In this document: one piece after another, positions 7,546 to 16,546 of the stretch
How positions within the stretch are numbered: position 1 is the first letter of the stretch
Layout of the letters: each line of letters begins with the position of its first letter
Source of the DNA: Marinoscillum sp965229915
GTDB taxonomy: Bacteria; Bacteroidota; Bacteroidia; Cytophagales; Cyclobacteriaceae
Assembly (NCBI RefSeq): GCF_965229915.1
Contig: NZ_CBDDJZ010000001.1
Coordinates: forward strand, 186,001-250,000
Length of the DNA stretch: 64,000 bases
Direction: 5' to 3'
Made by a program: the position numbers and the translations under genes
Notes under the pieces: model-generated
Database searches by the model: none
The model's input: only the letters and a program-made list of their open reading frames with translations
Told to the model about the DNA's origin: nothing

Positions 7546-8079
7546 ATGATGAACCCGTGGCACGACGTACGAATTGGAGAGGATGCTCCTGAAGTGGTAA
7601 ATGGTATCATTGAAATACCGAAAAATACACGTGCCAAATACGAATTGGACAAAGAATCCGGAATGCTCATTCTGGATCGGGTGATCTACTCATCGATGTA
7701 TTACCCTGCCAATTATGGGTTTATCCCTAAAACATACTGTGACGACCATGACCCACTCGATATTCTAGTATTGACACAGATCGTTGTGGATCCTCTTTGT
7801 ATTGTTCCTGCCAAAGTCATTGGTGCGATGCAAATGCTAGATCAGGGGGAAAAAGATGACAAAATCATTGCAGTGGCTACTGGTGATATGAGTGTCAATC
7901 ATCTCAATGATATTACGGATCTTGGCCCTCATTTTGTCAAGGAATTGCAGAATTTCTTCGAAGACTATAAGAAGCTTGAGAATAAAACGGTAGTTATTGA
8001 AGACTTCCAAAACAGGCAAACGGCCATTGAGATTGTAGAAAAAGCCATGTCTGACTATGATAAGAAATTTGGAAAGTAA
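7546..8079 (+). CDS. ppa: Inorganic pyrophosphatase, family I
   Basis: This protein of about 177 residues hydrolyses pyrophosphate to phosphate and pulls biosynthetic reactions forward in the cytoplasm. It starts MMNPWHDV, then carries the family's K-x-x-x-K-Y-E-x-D-K segment, YYPANYGFIPKTY and the metal-binding signature D-H-D-P-L-D-I-L. His sits at the second signature position, where Gly/Asn/Ser/Asp is usual. An upstream in-frame TTG (7528) would add six residues; the ATG pair at 7546/7549 fits homologues better. Three bases separate its stop from the convergent gene. Confidence 0.93.
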   Translation: MMNPWHDVRIGEDAPEVVNGIIEIPKNTRAKYELDKESGMLILDRVIYSSMYYPANYGFIPKTYCDDHDPLDILVLTQIVVDPLCIVPAKVIGAMQMLDQGEKDDKIIAVATGDMSVNHLNDITDLGPHFVKELQNFFEDYKKLENKTVVIEDFQNRQTAIEIVEKAMSDYDKKFGK

Positions 8080-8082
8080 GTC

Positions 8083-8394
8083 TTAATGTTTCTTATGTAT
8101 CAGGCGGTGGTCCAGAACCTGTATGACCACTACAGAAATGACAATTATCCCAACCCATCCGATAGATGAAGTAAGTGCATCACGCATTGAGTCGTCCATC
8201 ATCAGTATTAGCAACACCATAGACACAATAGAAAATCCAGTAATCGCTGCAAAGTGTATCCAACCAAACCGAATTTTCAGGAGTTCTTTGGCCTGGATTT
8301 TACGAATCAATCGATCTGTAAAGCTATGTGATAGCTCAAAGCTATCTTCAGATTGCCGCAATGCGCCTTCTATTTTTTTATCCATCGGCTTCAT
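8083..8394 (-). CDS. Two-helix membrane protein following an ECF sigma factor, putative anti-sigma factor
   Basis: This protein of about 103 residues has a charged cytoplasmic first half with the helix SHSFTDRLIRKIQAKELLKI, then two transmembrane helices (about 45-65 and 77-95) and a short basic tail. It follows the sigma factor stop within a few bases. A TTG at 8403 would overlap that stop, while the ATG at 8394 gives the version reported. Gene order and topology suggest membrane tethering of the sigma factor. There is no zinc motif, so this is context-based. Confidence 0.65.
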   Translation of the reverse strand: MKPMDKKIEGALRQSEDSFELSHSFTDRLIRKIQAKELLKIRFGWIHFAAITGFSIVSMVLLILMMDDSMRDALTSSIGWVGIIVISVVVIQVLDHRLIHKKH

Positions 8395-8399
8395 TTTGA

Positions 8400-8942
8400 T
8401 CAAATTTCAGTTCCAATATAAGGTTCCATTAGCTCTCTCAGTTTGGCTTTAGCACGGTAAATGTAATTCTTGACTGTGCCTTCCGGCCATTTGGTGATCT
8501 CTACTATTTCTGGGTAGGAATACCCATCCAGATAATACAGCAAAAGCACTGATCGATATGCAGCAGGCATTTGATCGACGACACTTCGCACAAAACTAGA
8601 GTAATCATTTGCTTCAACTTGCATATCCTCTCTCCCCGGTTCTTTCACAGCTTCCAAGTCACCTGATAGTGCTTTCCTGCCTTTCAACTTCTTCAATCGA
8701 TTAGCTGCCAAACGAAAGGCAATGGTACCTATCCAGGTGGAAAGCTTGGAGTCAAAATTAAATGAATGAATTTTTTCATAAACCCTCATAAACACATCCT
8801 GACACACCTCCTCGCGCTCCATATCATCATCCAACAAGCGGGAGACAATACTAGCCACAAGCCTTTTGTGTTGCTCCACTAGTATAGCAAAGGCTTTCAT
8901 GTTGCCCTTTAAGACAGCTGCCACCAGATCATGATCGTTCAT
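8400..8942 (-). CDS. RNA polymerase ECF-type sigma factor (sigma-70 family)
   Basis: The 180-residue protein has region 2 (about 10-80) with the E-V-C-Q-D-V-F-M-R-V-Y-E-K and SKLSTWIGTIAFRLAANRLKK segments. Region 4 (about 120-170) contains Y-L-D-G-Y-S-Y-P-E-I-V-E-I-T-K-W-P-E-G-T-V-K-N-Y-I-Y, a clear helix-turn-helix. It is a second, unrelated-looking ECF factor within 7 kb of the first, with the same sigma-then-membrane-partner order. It is divergent from the small membrane gene at 9071, across a region with a 9-bp inverted repeat. Confidence 0.92.
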   Translation of the reverse strand: MNDHDLVAAVLKGNMKAFAILVEQHKRLVASIVSRLLDDDMEREEVCQDVFMRVYEKIHSFNFDSKLSTWIGTIAFRLAANRLKKLKGRKALSGDLEAVKEPGREDMQVEANDYSSFVRSVVDQMPAAYRSVLLLYYLDGYSYPEIVEITKWPEGTVKNYIYRAKAKLRELMEPYIGTEI

Positions 8943-8972
8943 TCTATCCTTTTGACAACATATCTCCTCACG

Positions 8973-9028
8973 ATGTTGCAGATCAATGGATAAATAATTT
9001 CAAAAATTCTTTTGATCAGCTGCAACAT
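8973..9028. repeat. Inverted repeat in the divergent sigma-factor/membrane-gene promoter region
   Basis: ATGTTGCAG (8973-8981) and its exact complement CTGCAACAT (9020-9028) are separated by 38 bases of AT-rich sequence between divergent genes. Position and symmetry suggest a regulator binding region, but no protein is known for it and a long hairpin is an alternative. Confidence 0.4.
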
Positions 9029-9070
9029 TTCGGCTTTTGTGTATTGTCTTACTCATCAAAACACACGAAA

Positions 9071-9427
9071 ATGAAAGAATTAGCACAAGTACTACTGCCA
9101 ATAGCGATTCTGGGAAGCCTGGGGGTATCATTGTATTTCATCATCAAAGCCATCACTGATTACATCATCAAAAAAAGAATGATAGACAAAGGAATCGTAG
9201 GAGCCGATGCATCTGAACTTCTGAAAACCCAAAAATCGGAGAACAAACTCTCTGCTCTGAAATGGGGGTTGATTATTCTTTTTGCTGGTATCGGACTTGT
9301 CATCATAGAAGTTCTTCCTGCGGACCCCAGCGATTCGCCATTTCTACCTTTCGGGATATTGGCTATTTGCATAAGCCTGGGATTCTTGCTTTACTTCTTT
9401 CTGGTCCAAAAAATGGATCAAGAATAA
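9071..9427 (+). CDS. Small multi-pass membrane protein
   Basis: This 118-residue protein has three predicted membrane helices: about residues 5-25, 64-82 and 92-112. A basic loop after the first helix (TDYIIKKRMIDKG...SELLK) is followed by KWGLIILFAGIGLVII. I recall this kind of protein as common in Bacteroidota beside sigma factors and MacB permeases, but cannot give a function. ATG 9071 is preferred to an upstream TTG at 9044. The permease gene follows after 24 bases, so the two are probably co-transcribed. Confidence 0.7.
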   Translation: MKELAQVLLPIAILGSLGVSLYFIIKAITDYIIKKRMIDKGIVGADASELLKTQKSENKLSALKWGLIILFAGIGLVIIEVLPADPSDSPFLPFGILAICISLGFLLYFFLVQKMDQE

Positions 9428-9451
9428 ACCTCTACTCAAACGACTAATAAC

Positions 9452-11869
9452 ATGATCAAAAACTACTTGACCATCGCATGGAGGAGTATTAAAAAACACA
9501 AATCCTTCACATTCATCAACCTCATCGGGCTTTCTCTCAGTATGAGTGTATGCCTCCTGTTGATCCTGCTCATCTATGACCACTATCAGTACGATGAGTT
9601 TCATCCGTATGGAGACAGAACTTACCGGATATTAAGTTTTGAAAAAGGAACGAAAAACCACCTGTTGGGCTCAGCATATGCCACTTCTCCACTTCTATTT
9701 GGGGACCGTCTAGCTGATGAGTACTCAGGAATAGCATTACATACTAATTTGAATCATTCATTTCGGGGAGAAATTCGCTCCGAACACAAAGTTCTGAATG
9801 TAGAGAGGTCCCTTTTTGCTGATGAAGTATTCTTTCAGGTATTTGGCTTTGAGTTAGCAGAAGGAGATGAAGAGAGTGCCTTGAGAGAGCCATTCAGTGT
9901 GGTTCTAAGCCAGGACTTTGCTGAGAAACTATTTCCGAAAGAGAACCCAATGGGCAAATTAGTGGAGCTTGCTGATCACGGATCTTATAAAGTAACCGGT
10001 GTAGTTAAAACGCCACCAGGTAAAAGTCATATCAAGTTTGACGCACTGGGTTCGTTCTCTACCATTCCTCAGCTGGTATCGAAAGAGGTTTTGACTTCTT
10101 CCTATGATGAGTGGACTAACCTTTGGATGAACTATAATTACATGGTCTTGTCCGAAGGTGTTACCCCTGAGCAAATAGAAGCACAAATCACAGCGATAGC
10201 GAATCAAAACATCGAAGTGGAGGAAGGTCATCCCGGGTACGAATTCGAGCTGCAGGGGATTGATGAGATTGTTCCTGGCAGACTTTGCAACAATGAAATC
10301 AGCTTCACTCTTCCCAAAATTGCAATCTTCTTTTTTGGTCTGCTGGGTATAATCGTGATTGTAACCGCTAGTATCAACTATGCTAACTTATCGGTGGCTA
10401 AATCACTGAGTAGAGCCAAAGAAGTAGGCATAAGAAAGGCCAACGGAGCCAGCAAATGGCAGATTATGGGGCAATTCCTCGTCGAATCCATAGTGCTCTC
10501 TTTGCTTTCGCTGGTTCTTGCCATAGGCCTTTATAAATACCTGATCGCTGAGTTTAATTCTATCTGGATTTTTAACCAGATCGGTATTTCGCTGAATGAT
10601 ACTCTGGCAGCTTATGCCATTTTCACTGGATTCACCATATTACTTGGATTGCTGTTGGGAGTTGGTCCATCACTATTCGTAGCTCGGCTGGACACCGTCA
10701 GAAGCTTAAAAGGCTCGCTTCTTACCACAATGCACAAAAAAGGAATTGGACGATTTTTCTCCGGTAAAAAAATCATGATGGGTGTGCAATTCAGTCTAGC
10801 TACTATTATGCTCGTCACGATTTTCTTACTATCAGATCAGGCAAGGTTTCTATCTAGTTCTGATTATGGTTTTGATCATGAGGGGGTATTTTTTGTGGAG
10901 CTACAAGGTCACGACCCTGAGATCATCACATCAGAGTTTAGTAGTATCCCGGGCACCAGTCAGGTAGCACTTACCTCACATCATCCTGCTGTGGGGCGAT
11001 CACACGCTGATGGTTATCGCTTGAAACCAGAATCAGAAGATCTCACTATCTACCACTTCGGTGTGGACGAAAACTACATTGATGTAATGGGTCTGGAATT
11101 ACTCGCAGGACGGAATTTTCCAGAAAATGAAGGTGATAATGAAAAGTTCATCATATTAAATGAAACAGCCATCGAAAGACTCGGATTTGAAAGTCCACAC
11201 GAAGCTGTTGGTCAGACGCTGTTAAAAGAAGACGACTCTCAACTCCAAATCATTGGTGTGGTGGCGGACTACCACTGGGAACCGATGATGAAATCAATTG
11301 GCCCACTGGGGCTGCGAGTGATGGTAGATAGCTATGAATATGCCTACTTCAAAATGGAAGTCCAAAACCCCTTGGATTTGAAAACCAACTTCGAATCCCA
11401 ATGGAAGCGTTTCGATGAGGCCAGGGAGTTTAAAGGTGGGTTTTTAAACGAAGAAATGGATTTATTTTACCAGTTTATGAGCGATCTTGGCAGTATCCTC
11501 ACCTTTATTGCCATTATTTCTATAGCCATCACCACTTTGGGATTTGTCGGAATGTTAAGTTTTCATCTAAAGACACACACCAAAGAGATTGGAATCCGGA
11601 AAGTACTAGGCGCTAGTTTTGGCCAGGTGGCAATTAGCCTGACCAGAGGGTTTATCATTATGCTCTTGATTACAAGTTTGATCTCCATTCCACTAGCCAT
11701 ATTTGCCAATTCTCTCTGGATCAATATTATGGCGGTTCATTCACCTATAGGTATTATCAATGTCGGACCTGCGGTATTGATCATTCTTGTCGTCTGTGTG
11801 GGGACCATTCTATGGCAGGTATGGGCCAATACTCAAAACAATCCTGTAGACGCACTGCGCAGTGAATGA
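9452..11869 (+). CDS. MacB-like ABC transporter permease (FtsX superfamily), full length
   Basis: The 805-residue protein has an N-terminal helix (about 20-42), a periplasmic MacB-type domain, three more helices ending with the FtsX signature around RAKEVGIRKANGAS, and a second helix plus periplasmic domain. A final three-helix FtsX block carries the matching KEIGIRKVLGAS. That duplicated 4+4 helix layout is the Bacteroidota form of MacB/LolC-type permeases, which move substrates or transmit force using a separate ATPase. No ATPase gene is nearby, so the partner is encoded elsewhere. A similar paralogue is at 27843. The stop abuts the convergent gene without any gap. Confidence 0.9.
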   Translation: MIKNYLTIAWRSIKKHKSFTFINLIGLSLSMSVCLLLILLIYDHYQYDEFHPYGDRTYRILSFEKGTKNHLLGSAYATSPLLFGDRLADEYSGIALHTNLNHSFRGEIRSEHKVLNVERSLFADEVFFQVFGFELAEGDEESALREPFSVVLSQDFAEKLFPKENPMGKLVELADHGSYKVTGVVKTPPGKSHIKFDALGSFSTIPQLVSKEVLTSSYDEWTNLWMNYNYMVLSEGVTPEQIEAQITAIANQNIEVEEGHPGYEFELQGIDEIVPGRLCNNEISFTLPKIAIFFFGLLGIIVIVTASINYANLSVAKSLSRAKEVGIRKANGASKWQIMGQFLVESIVLSLLSLVLAIGLYKYLIAEFNSIWIFNQIGISLNDTLAAYAIFTGFTILLGLLLGVGPSLFVARLDTVRSLKGSLLTTMHKKGIGRFFSGKKIMMGVQFSLATIMLVTIFLLSDQARFLSSSDYGFDHEGVFFVELQGHDPEIITSEFSSIPGTSQVALTSHHPAVGRSHADGYRLKPESEDLTIYHFGVDENYIDVMGLELLAGRNFPENEGDNEKFIILNETAIERLGFESPHEAVGQTLLKEDDSQLQIIGVVADYHWEPMMKSIGPLGLRVMVDSYEYAYFKMEVQNPLDLKTNFESQWKRFDEAREFKGGFLNEEMDLFYQFMSDLGSILTFIAIISIAITTLGFVGMLSFHLKTHTKEIGIRKVLGASFGQVAISLTRGFIIMLLITSLISIPLAIFANSLWINIMAVHSPIGIINVGPAVLIILVVCVGTILWQVWANTQNNPVDALRSE

Positions 11870-12181
11870 TCAAACAGCTGACTGATTGGCCAAGCCACAT
11901 TCAGTGCAGGTAATCACACCCTTAAAGTTGTGGGCACCGCATGCCAGGCACTTGTAGTATTCCACAGTGTCCAATGCGGTGCCTTCATCTGTGTAGTATC
12001 TAATGAAAGACTTACAATTGGTACAGGTATAGTTAGCAAGCTTGTCCAGACGTTGATCCCGATGGCATTCAGGGCATCTCACCGTTACACCTTTCTTTAT
12101 TTTGTTGATCGATTTCACTCGATACCAAAAGAAAAGTGGCACAATGACTATTAGAACACCAATGACCCAGAGATTATCCAT
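11870..12181 (-). CDS. Membrane-anchored double zinc-ribbon protein
   Basis: This protein of about 103 residues has one N-terminal transmembrane helix (about 5-21), then two zinc-ribbon cores. CPEC with CTNC form one four-Cys site; CLAC with CTEC form the second. The ribbons should lie in the cytoplasm, after the basic KSINKIKK stretch. The function is unknown; such proteins may bind nucleic acid or protein partners at the membrane. ATG 12181 is chosen over TTG 12187. Confidence 0.75.
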   Translation of the reverse strand: MDNLWVIGVLIVIVPLFFWYRVKSINKIKKGVTVRCPECHRDQRLDKLANYTCTNCKSFIRYYTDEGTALDTVEYYKCLACGAHNFKGVITCTECGLANQSAV

Positions 12182-12190
12182 TATCAAAGT

Positions 12191-13333
12191 TTAAAAACTG
12201 GAATAAATGGTTTTTACCAATTCACCTATTTGGGAGGGCTCCAACCACCGGGTAACGATGACCAGATCTTGTTCCTGATCCACTACGATGTAATTGCCAC
12301 CAAAGCCAGCTGCATAGAATAGATGGTCAGGTGTTTCCGACCACTGCTGTTCCCCACGATTGAGCCACCACATGTAACCATAACTCTCCATAGCTGGCGC
12401 TGGAGTCTGAATAATCTTGACCCACTCTCTGGAAATAAGCTGGTTGTTGTTCCATTTCCCATCACGACAAAACAATAAACCAAATCGCGCCTGATCATAA
12501 GTATTGATGAACATGCCTCCACCATGATGTCCACCACCACTCACACTAGACATCTCTATACCATCAATAACCACCTTGGAGTTTTCATATCCAAACCATC
12601 TCCATGTAGTGGACGCTCCTATCGGGTCCATGATTCGCTCTTTCAAAACCATAGGCAATGGCCTCCTCCAGACATTTAGCAACGAGTAGGAAAGTACATT
12701 GACACGGACATCATTGTATTTGAAATGGGTACCCGGAGTATGAAGCTCCCGGTATCGCCAGTCGTCCAGTTGACCATCTCTGGTGGGACGATCTGCCCAA
12801 TCATATAATCCAAACAAAGCTCCCGACCAGTCAGATGTTTGGTGCAGCAGGTGCTCCCAGGTGATTTGACTATTGTGTTTACCAGCAAATGTCCCATCCC
12901 ATATATACTGATCTACCCGATCATTCACTTCAGAAATCAACCCATTATCAAAGGCCAACCCTACCGTAGTAGACAAATAACTTTTCGTCACACTAAAGGT
13001 CATGTCCACTCTCGAAAGATCCCCCCACTCTGCAATGACGTAACCATTCTTGATGATCATTCCTGCAGGTCCTCCCCGCTTCTTTGTTGGTCCAAGAAGC
13101 TCATGATTCGGCTCGCGACTAAAGCCTTTCAGAATCGCTAACCGGATGTCCTTCTCGCCCTGATACTCATTAGCCTTAGCAAATGCTACTGCTTCCTGAA
13201 TCTTCGATTCATTGATCTTAAAAGTGGATGGTGATTTTCTTTCCCATTCAGTGTTGGGGTAGTACTGAGCATATGAGCTCCAGTAGCCAATAACTAAACA
13301 CGAAATGAGCACTATTTTGATCGTCTTTGACAT
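12191..13333 (-). CDS. Serine hydrolase of the beta-lactamase/class C family, secreted
   Basis: The protein of about 380 residues begins MSKTIKIVLISCLVIGYW, a signal peptide ending near SYAQ. It has the S-x-x-K motif SVTK (Ser114, Lys117), the tyrosine motif YND (in KYNDVRV) and a late FGGNYIVVD strand where the third motif is expected. These make it a penicillin-binding-protein-like esterase or peptidase in the periplasm or outer envelope; true beta-lactamase activity is not implied. The frame is open to 13540, but that part lies within the neighbouring oxidase gene, so the signal-peptide ATG is the start. Confidence 0.85.
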   Translation of the reverse strand: MSKTIKIVLISCLVIGYWSSYAQYYPNTEWERKSPSTFKINESKIQEAVAFAKANEYQGEKDIRLAILKGFSREPNHELLGPTKKRGGPAGMIIKNGYVIAEWGDLSRVDMTFSVTKSYLSTTVGLAFDNGLISEVNDRVDQYIWDGTFAGKHNSQITWEHLLHQTSDWSGALFGLYDWADRPTRDGQLDDWRYRELHTPGTHFKYNDVRVNVLSYSLLNVWRRPLPMVLKERIMDPIGASTTWRWFGYENSKVVIDGIEMSSVSGGGHHGGGMFINTYDQARFGLLFCRDGKWNNNQLISREWVKIIQTPAPAMESYGYMWWLNRGEQQWSETPDHLFYAAGFGGNYIVVDQEQDLVIVTRWLEPSQIGELVKTIYSSF

Positions 13334-13346
13334 ACTCTGTAAGTAT

Positions 13347-15662
13347 TTAATGATTGGTAACAATTGGAGCTCCGAGGCAAGTATCCGGAATATCAAATCC
13401 ATCCACAAGCGTAATGGCTTCTTGCCTGATATCTGCACACAATTGATTGACCTGTTGTCTGATGGCTTTGGTTTTGACACCTTCCATGTAATCATGCTCC
13501 AGATACCAGCCTTTGTTGGATTCGATGGTGTGCAATGCATAAAGCTGACACAATCTGGTCATGCTATCCTTGAGTGGACCTTCACTGATTTGGTTCACAC
13601 CCGCTATGAACTGTTCCAACACTACTCGCTCCACATAAGCAAAACCCACGCTTAGCATGTGGTTTTGAGTCTGATTGAAAGCGTCAAATGAGTCCATACC
13701 TTCGTCGATATGATGTTTGATCCGCCTCGCAGCTGAATTGAGTATGCTAGACTCGCGATACTTAAATGCACTCAAATGAAAATCAAAATCACGCAAATGC
13801 TCTTCATCAGTACTTCGGATGGTTACTGGATTTTTTTCGGTGATGGAAGTTTTCGCCTGGCTGGCCACATAGCTCAAAACTCCAAAAAGGTTAATATCTG
13901 AGAATTCTTTTTTGAATTCCGACAATCTACTTTTGGCCACCAGCTGCATCAATACGGTGTTATCCCCTTCAAAAGTGGTGTAAATATCCGTATCATTCTT
14001 TAGCCGATCGATGCGATTTTCAGATAGATATCCTTTACCACCACAGGCTTCACGGCATTCTTGCAATCCAGCGGTCACTTTCCATGTGGTATAAGCTTTT
14101 AGTCCAGCCGCCAGAGCTTCTATTTCCTGCATGTCTTCATCCGTCCTGTTAAGGAACCTCTCTGTCAGGTATTGAAGTGCAAAATGCAGAGCAAAAGACT
14201 GAGCCAGAAGGGGCATTAATCTTCGCTGATGAGTTCTATAGTTGAGAATAGGAACTTCCTGTCCATTCTCTGGCCCAAATTGTTTTCGCTCATCGCCATA
14301 TTTGATGGCTATGGTCAACCCAGACTTGAACGCACTCAGTCCCGATCTGGGTATTCCTATCCTCCCACCTACCAATGTGCCCAGCATGGTAAAAAAGCGA
14401 CGATTGTCACTTGAGATCGGACTTTGAAAAGTTCCATTTTCATCTATGGAAGCAAATCTATCCAACATGTCTTCTGCTGGTATGGCCACATGATCAAACC
14501 AGATACGACCATTATCCACCCCATTCAGCCCCATTTTAGGTCCGCAATCGGTAATGGTCACGCCTGGGTGTAATACTCCTTTAGCATCTCTTAGTGGAAC
14601 CACAAATGCATTGACGCCATAGTCCACGCCATCTATAATCAACTTGGCGAATACGGTGGCCTTTTGTCCGTGCAAAGCCGCATTGCCAATGTATTCCTTG
14701 CCAGCGTCATGATTTGGAGTATGTATGGTAATTTTTTGCGTATCATGATCGTAAGTGGCTGTGGTTTCCAATCCCTTCACATTAGATCCATGTCCAGTCT
14801 CTGTCATCGCAAAACAACCCGGCAACTTTAAGCTGCCTATGTCTTTTAGGTATATCTTGTGATGTCTCTCTGTTCCCAAAAAATAAACACTCATTCCCCA
14901 CAGCCCGAATTGGACACCAAACTTGATCACCATGCTCAAGTCATGATAAGAAAGGGTCTCCATGATCGTAAAGTAGCCTTTCATATCATCCTGTCCACCA
15001 GCATGTTTGGGGAAAGCCATATTGCCAAACCCCTGATCAGCCAGATACTGACACCACTTGAGCACTTGTTCGCGATACTCCGCTTTGGATTCTCCTGTGT
15101 AGTAAGTAAACTCTGGATCGGACAGGATCACCTTGACTTTGCGAATGAGCTCTTTACTATCACTATTGAGCAAGTCAGCTACAGCTTCTGCAGTAAGTCC
15201 AGATGCGACACTTCCCGACCGATTGGCTGCCGTTTCCTGTTGTTGAAACCTTAGGTGATAGGCCACTTCTCTGGAAAGAACACCCAGAGCCTCTTCCAGA
15301 TCCGTCAGTGGTGCTCTGGCTGCATCGAGAGACTCACTGGATTGGTTGCGAGCATTCAACCTCGCCAACTCAATACCGATATCCACAAGGCTCTTTTTCA
15401 TGTCACTAGTCAGGGTACCGGAAACTTTGCTAATCTCCGCTAACCATTTCTTCAGACTTTCTGGTTTTGGAGGGTGCTGAGGGTCCAGATACTTCATAAT
15501 GAACTGCCGGTCCTCTTTAGTGATCCACACCTGTTGATCCACCAAATCCCTTATCTTCAGTATCTCACTCGGAGTAAGCACTGCATCTGCCCAAACCATG
15601 TACATGATGGGCAAAAACGAAAAGAGATGTGGGTTTTCATGGAAGTATTTAGTTTCTATCAT
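13347..15662 (-). CDS. Acyl-CoA oxidase/dehydrogenase-like flavoenzyme with extra N-terminal helical domain
   Basis: The 771-residue protein holds an acyl-CoA dehydrogenase/oxidase core from about residue 170. It has CFAMTETGHGSNVKGLETTA (flavin/substrate loop), KYGDERKQFG, the LQECREACGGKGYLSENR segment and the YTTFEGDNTVLMQ motif carrying the catalytic Glu of oxidase-type members. It oxidises acyl-CoA to 2-enoyl-CoA in fatty-acid breakdown. The first 130 or so residues form an additional helical region (FLPIMYMVWADAVLTPSEI) that looks like a TerB-type domain. It overlaps no neighbour; the beta-lactamase-like gene starts 13 bases after its stop. Confidence 0.9.
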   Translation of the reverse strand: MIETKYFHENPHLFSFLPIMYMVWADAVLTPSEILKIRDLVDQQVWITKEDRQFIMKYLDPQHPPKPESLKKWLAEISKVSGTLTSDMKKSLVDIGIELARLNARNQSSESLDAARAPLTDLEEALGVLSREVAYHLRFQQQETAANRSGSVASGLTAEAVADLLNSDSKELIRKVKVILSDPEFTYYTGESKAEYREQVLKWCQYLADQGFGNMAFPKHAGGQDDMKGYFTIMETLSYHDLSMVIKFGVQFGLWGMSVYFLGTERHHKIYLKDIGSLKLPGCFAMTETGHGSNVKGLETTATYDHDTQKITIHTPNHDAGKEYIGNAALHGQKATVFAKLIIDGVDYGVNAFVVPLRDAKGVLHPGVTITDCGPKMGLNGVDNGRIWFDHVAIPAEDMLDRFASIDENGTFQSPISSDNRRFFTMLGTLVGGRIGIPRSGLSAFKSGLTIAIKYGDERKQFGPENGQEVPILNYRTHQRRLMPLLAQSFALHFALQYLTERFLNRTDEDMQEIEALAAGLKAYTTWKVTAGLQECREACGGKGYLSENRIDRLKNDTDIYTTFEGDNTVLMQLVAKSRLSEFKKEFSDINLFGVLSYVASQAKTSITEKNPVTIRSTDEEHLRDFDFHLSAFKYRESSILNSAARRIKHHIDEGMDSFDAFNQTQNHMLSVGFAYVERVVLEQFIAGVNQISEGPLKDSMTRLCQLYALHTIESNKGWYLEHDYMEGVKTKAIRQQVNQLCADIRQEAITLVDGFDIPDTCLGAPIVTNH

Positions 15663-15769
15663 CTTGGGATATATAGGTTCTTAGTGATATAACTCACAAG
15701 CTATTAATTATTGTTAAAAATAATGCTGCGAATAACTAATCCCGCTGATAATGCGTTTTCTTTGATGAA

Positions 15770-16546
15770 GTGAAAGCAGGATTATTGGGATGTTTTTTAA
15801 TTGCCTATCTGGTATCATTTGGTCAGCACCAGATCGAGGGAGTTGTCGTTGACGAAAATGAAGAGCCCATTGGTTTCAGTCATGTCTACAACACCAGTCT
15901 TGGATTGGGCAAAGTAAGTGATATCAAAGGCAAATTTGCCGTACTTGCCAATCAAGGTGACACTATCAGATTTTCTTATGTGGGCTACAAAACCCATAAG
16001 ATTAAAATCAGCGCCTCACATTTGGTCAATTACTTGAAAGTAACCCTCCCTAAAGATTCTGTCTTGCTACCATCCATCACCATCTATGCAGACAAGAATT
16101 TTAAAGTCCCAATAAGACGAGAAGGTACTCCTATAATCATACCTGGAGTGTCCATCATTGATCCTCCAGAGCCGATTAAAGCAGGAGACTTCTATGTAGG
16201 GTCTAATTCAAATAGCGGGTTTCTAGCCCCATCTATTGGGATTTATGGCCCAATTACCTATTTCAGTAAAGACGAACGCGAAAAAAGAAAAGCGGCAGAA
16301 GCCTATGAAGAAACCCGTGAAACGATCAGCTATCAAAAATTCATGGCCCATGATTCTGTTCGTCTCCAACTGTGTGAGCGGTTTAAGCTTGACAGCTTGC
16401 AATACAATGAGGTCATTTACCGGTTGCACGAGAGCTTTCCTGGTATCCAGCGTTCGTATCTGAGGAATGAAATCTGGAATTGGCTGCTATCTTATTTCGA
16501 ACAAACAGCACCAATTGTCAAACGCAACTCCCAAATCAGGCGCTAA
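15770..16546 (+). CDS. Secreted protein with carboxypeptidase-regulatory-like (CarboxypepD_reg) domain
   Basis: This 258-residue protein has a signal peptide (to about LVSFGQ, residue 19), then a CarboxypepD_reg-like beta-sandwich at about 22-95. Diagnostic residues are IEGVVVDENEEPIGFSHV and GDTIRFSYVGYKTHKI, as seen at the N-terminus of TonB-dependent receptors. The remaining 160 residues are a hydrophilic segment with a KDEREKRKAAEAYEETRE helix. It is periplasmic or outer-membrane associated; partner unknown. The open frame begins after a TAA at 15749 and the first start is GTG 15770. It converges on the barrel gene with a 4-base stop overlap. Confidence 0.75.
   Translation: MKAGLLGCFLIAYLVSFGQHQIEGVVVDENEEPIGFSHVYNTSLGLGKVSDIKGKFAVLANQGDTIRFSYVGYKTHKIKISASHLVNYLKVTLPKDSVLLPSITIYADKNFKVPIRREGTPIIIPGVSIIDPPEPIKAGDFYVGSNSNSGFLAPSIGIYGPITYFSKDEREKRKAAEAYEETRETISYQKFMAHDSVRLQLCERFKLDSLQYNEVIYRLHESFPGIQRSYLRNEIWNWLLSYFEQTAPIVKRNSQIRR

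Noticed and set aside
13334..13540. Extended N-terminus of the beta-lactamase-like gene
   Set aside because: It overlaps the 3' end of the acyl-CoA oxidase-like gene and precedes a clear signal peptide at 13333, so it is read-through frame only.
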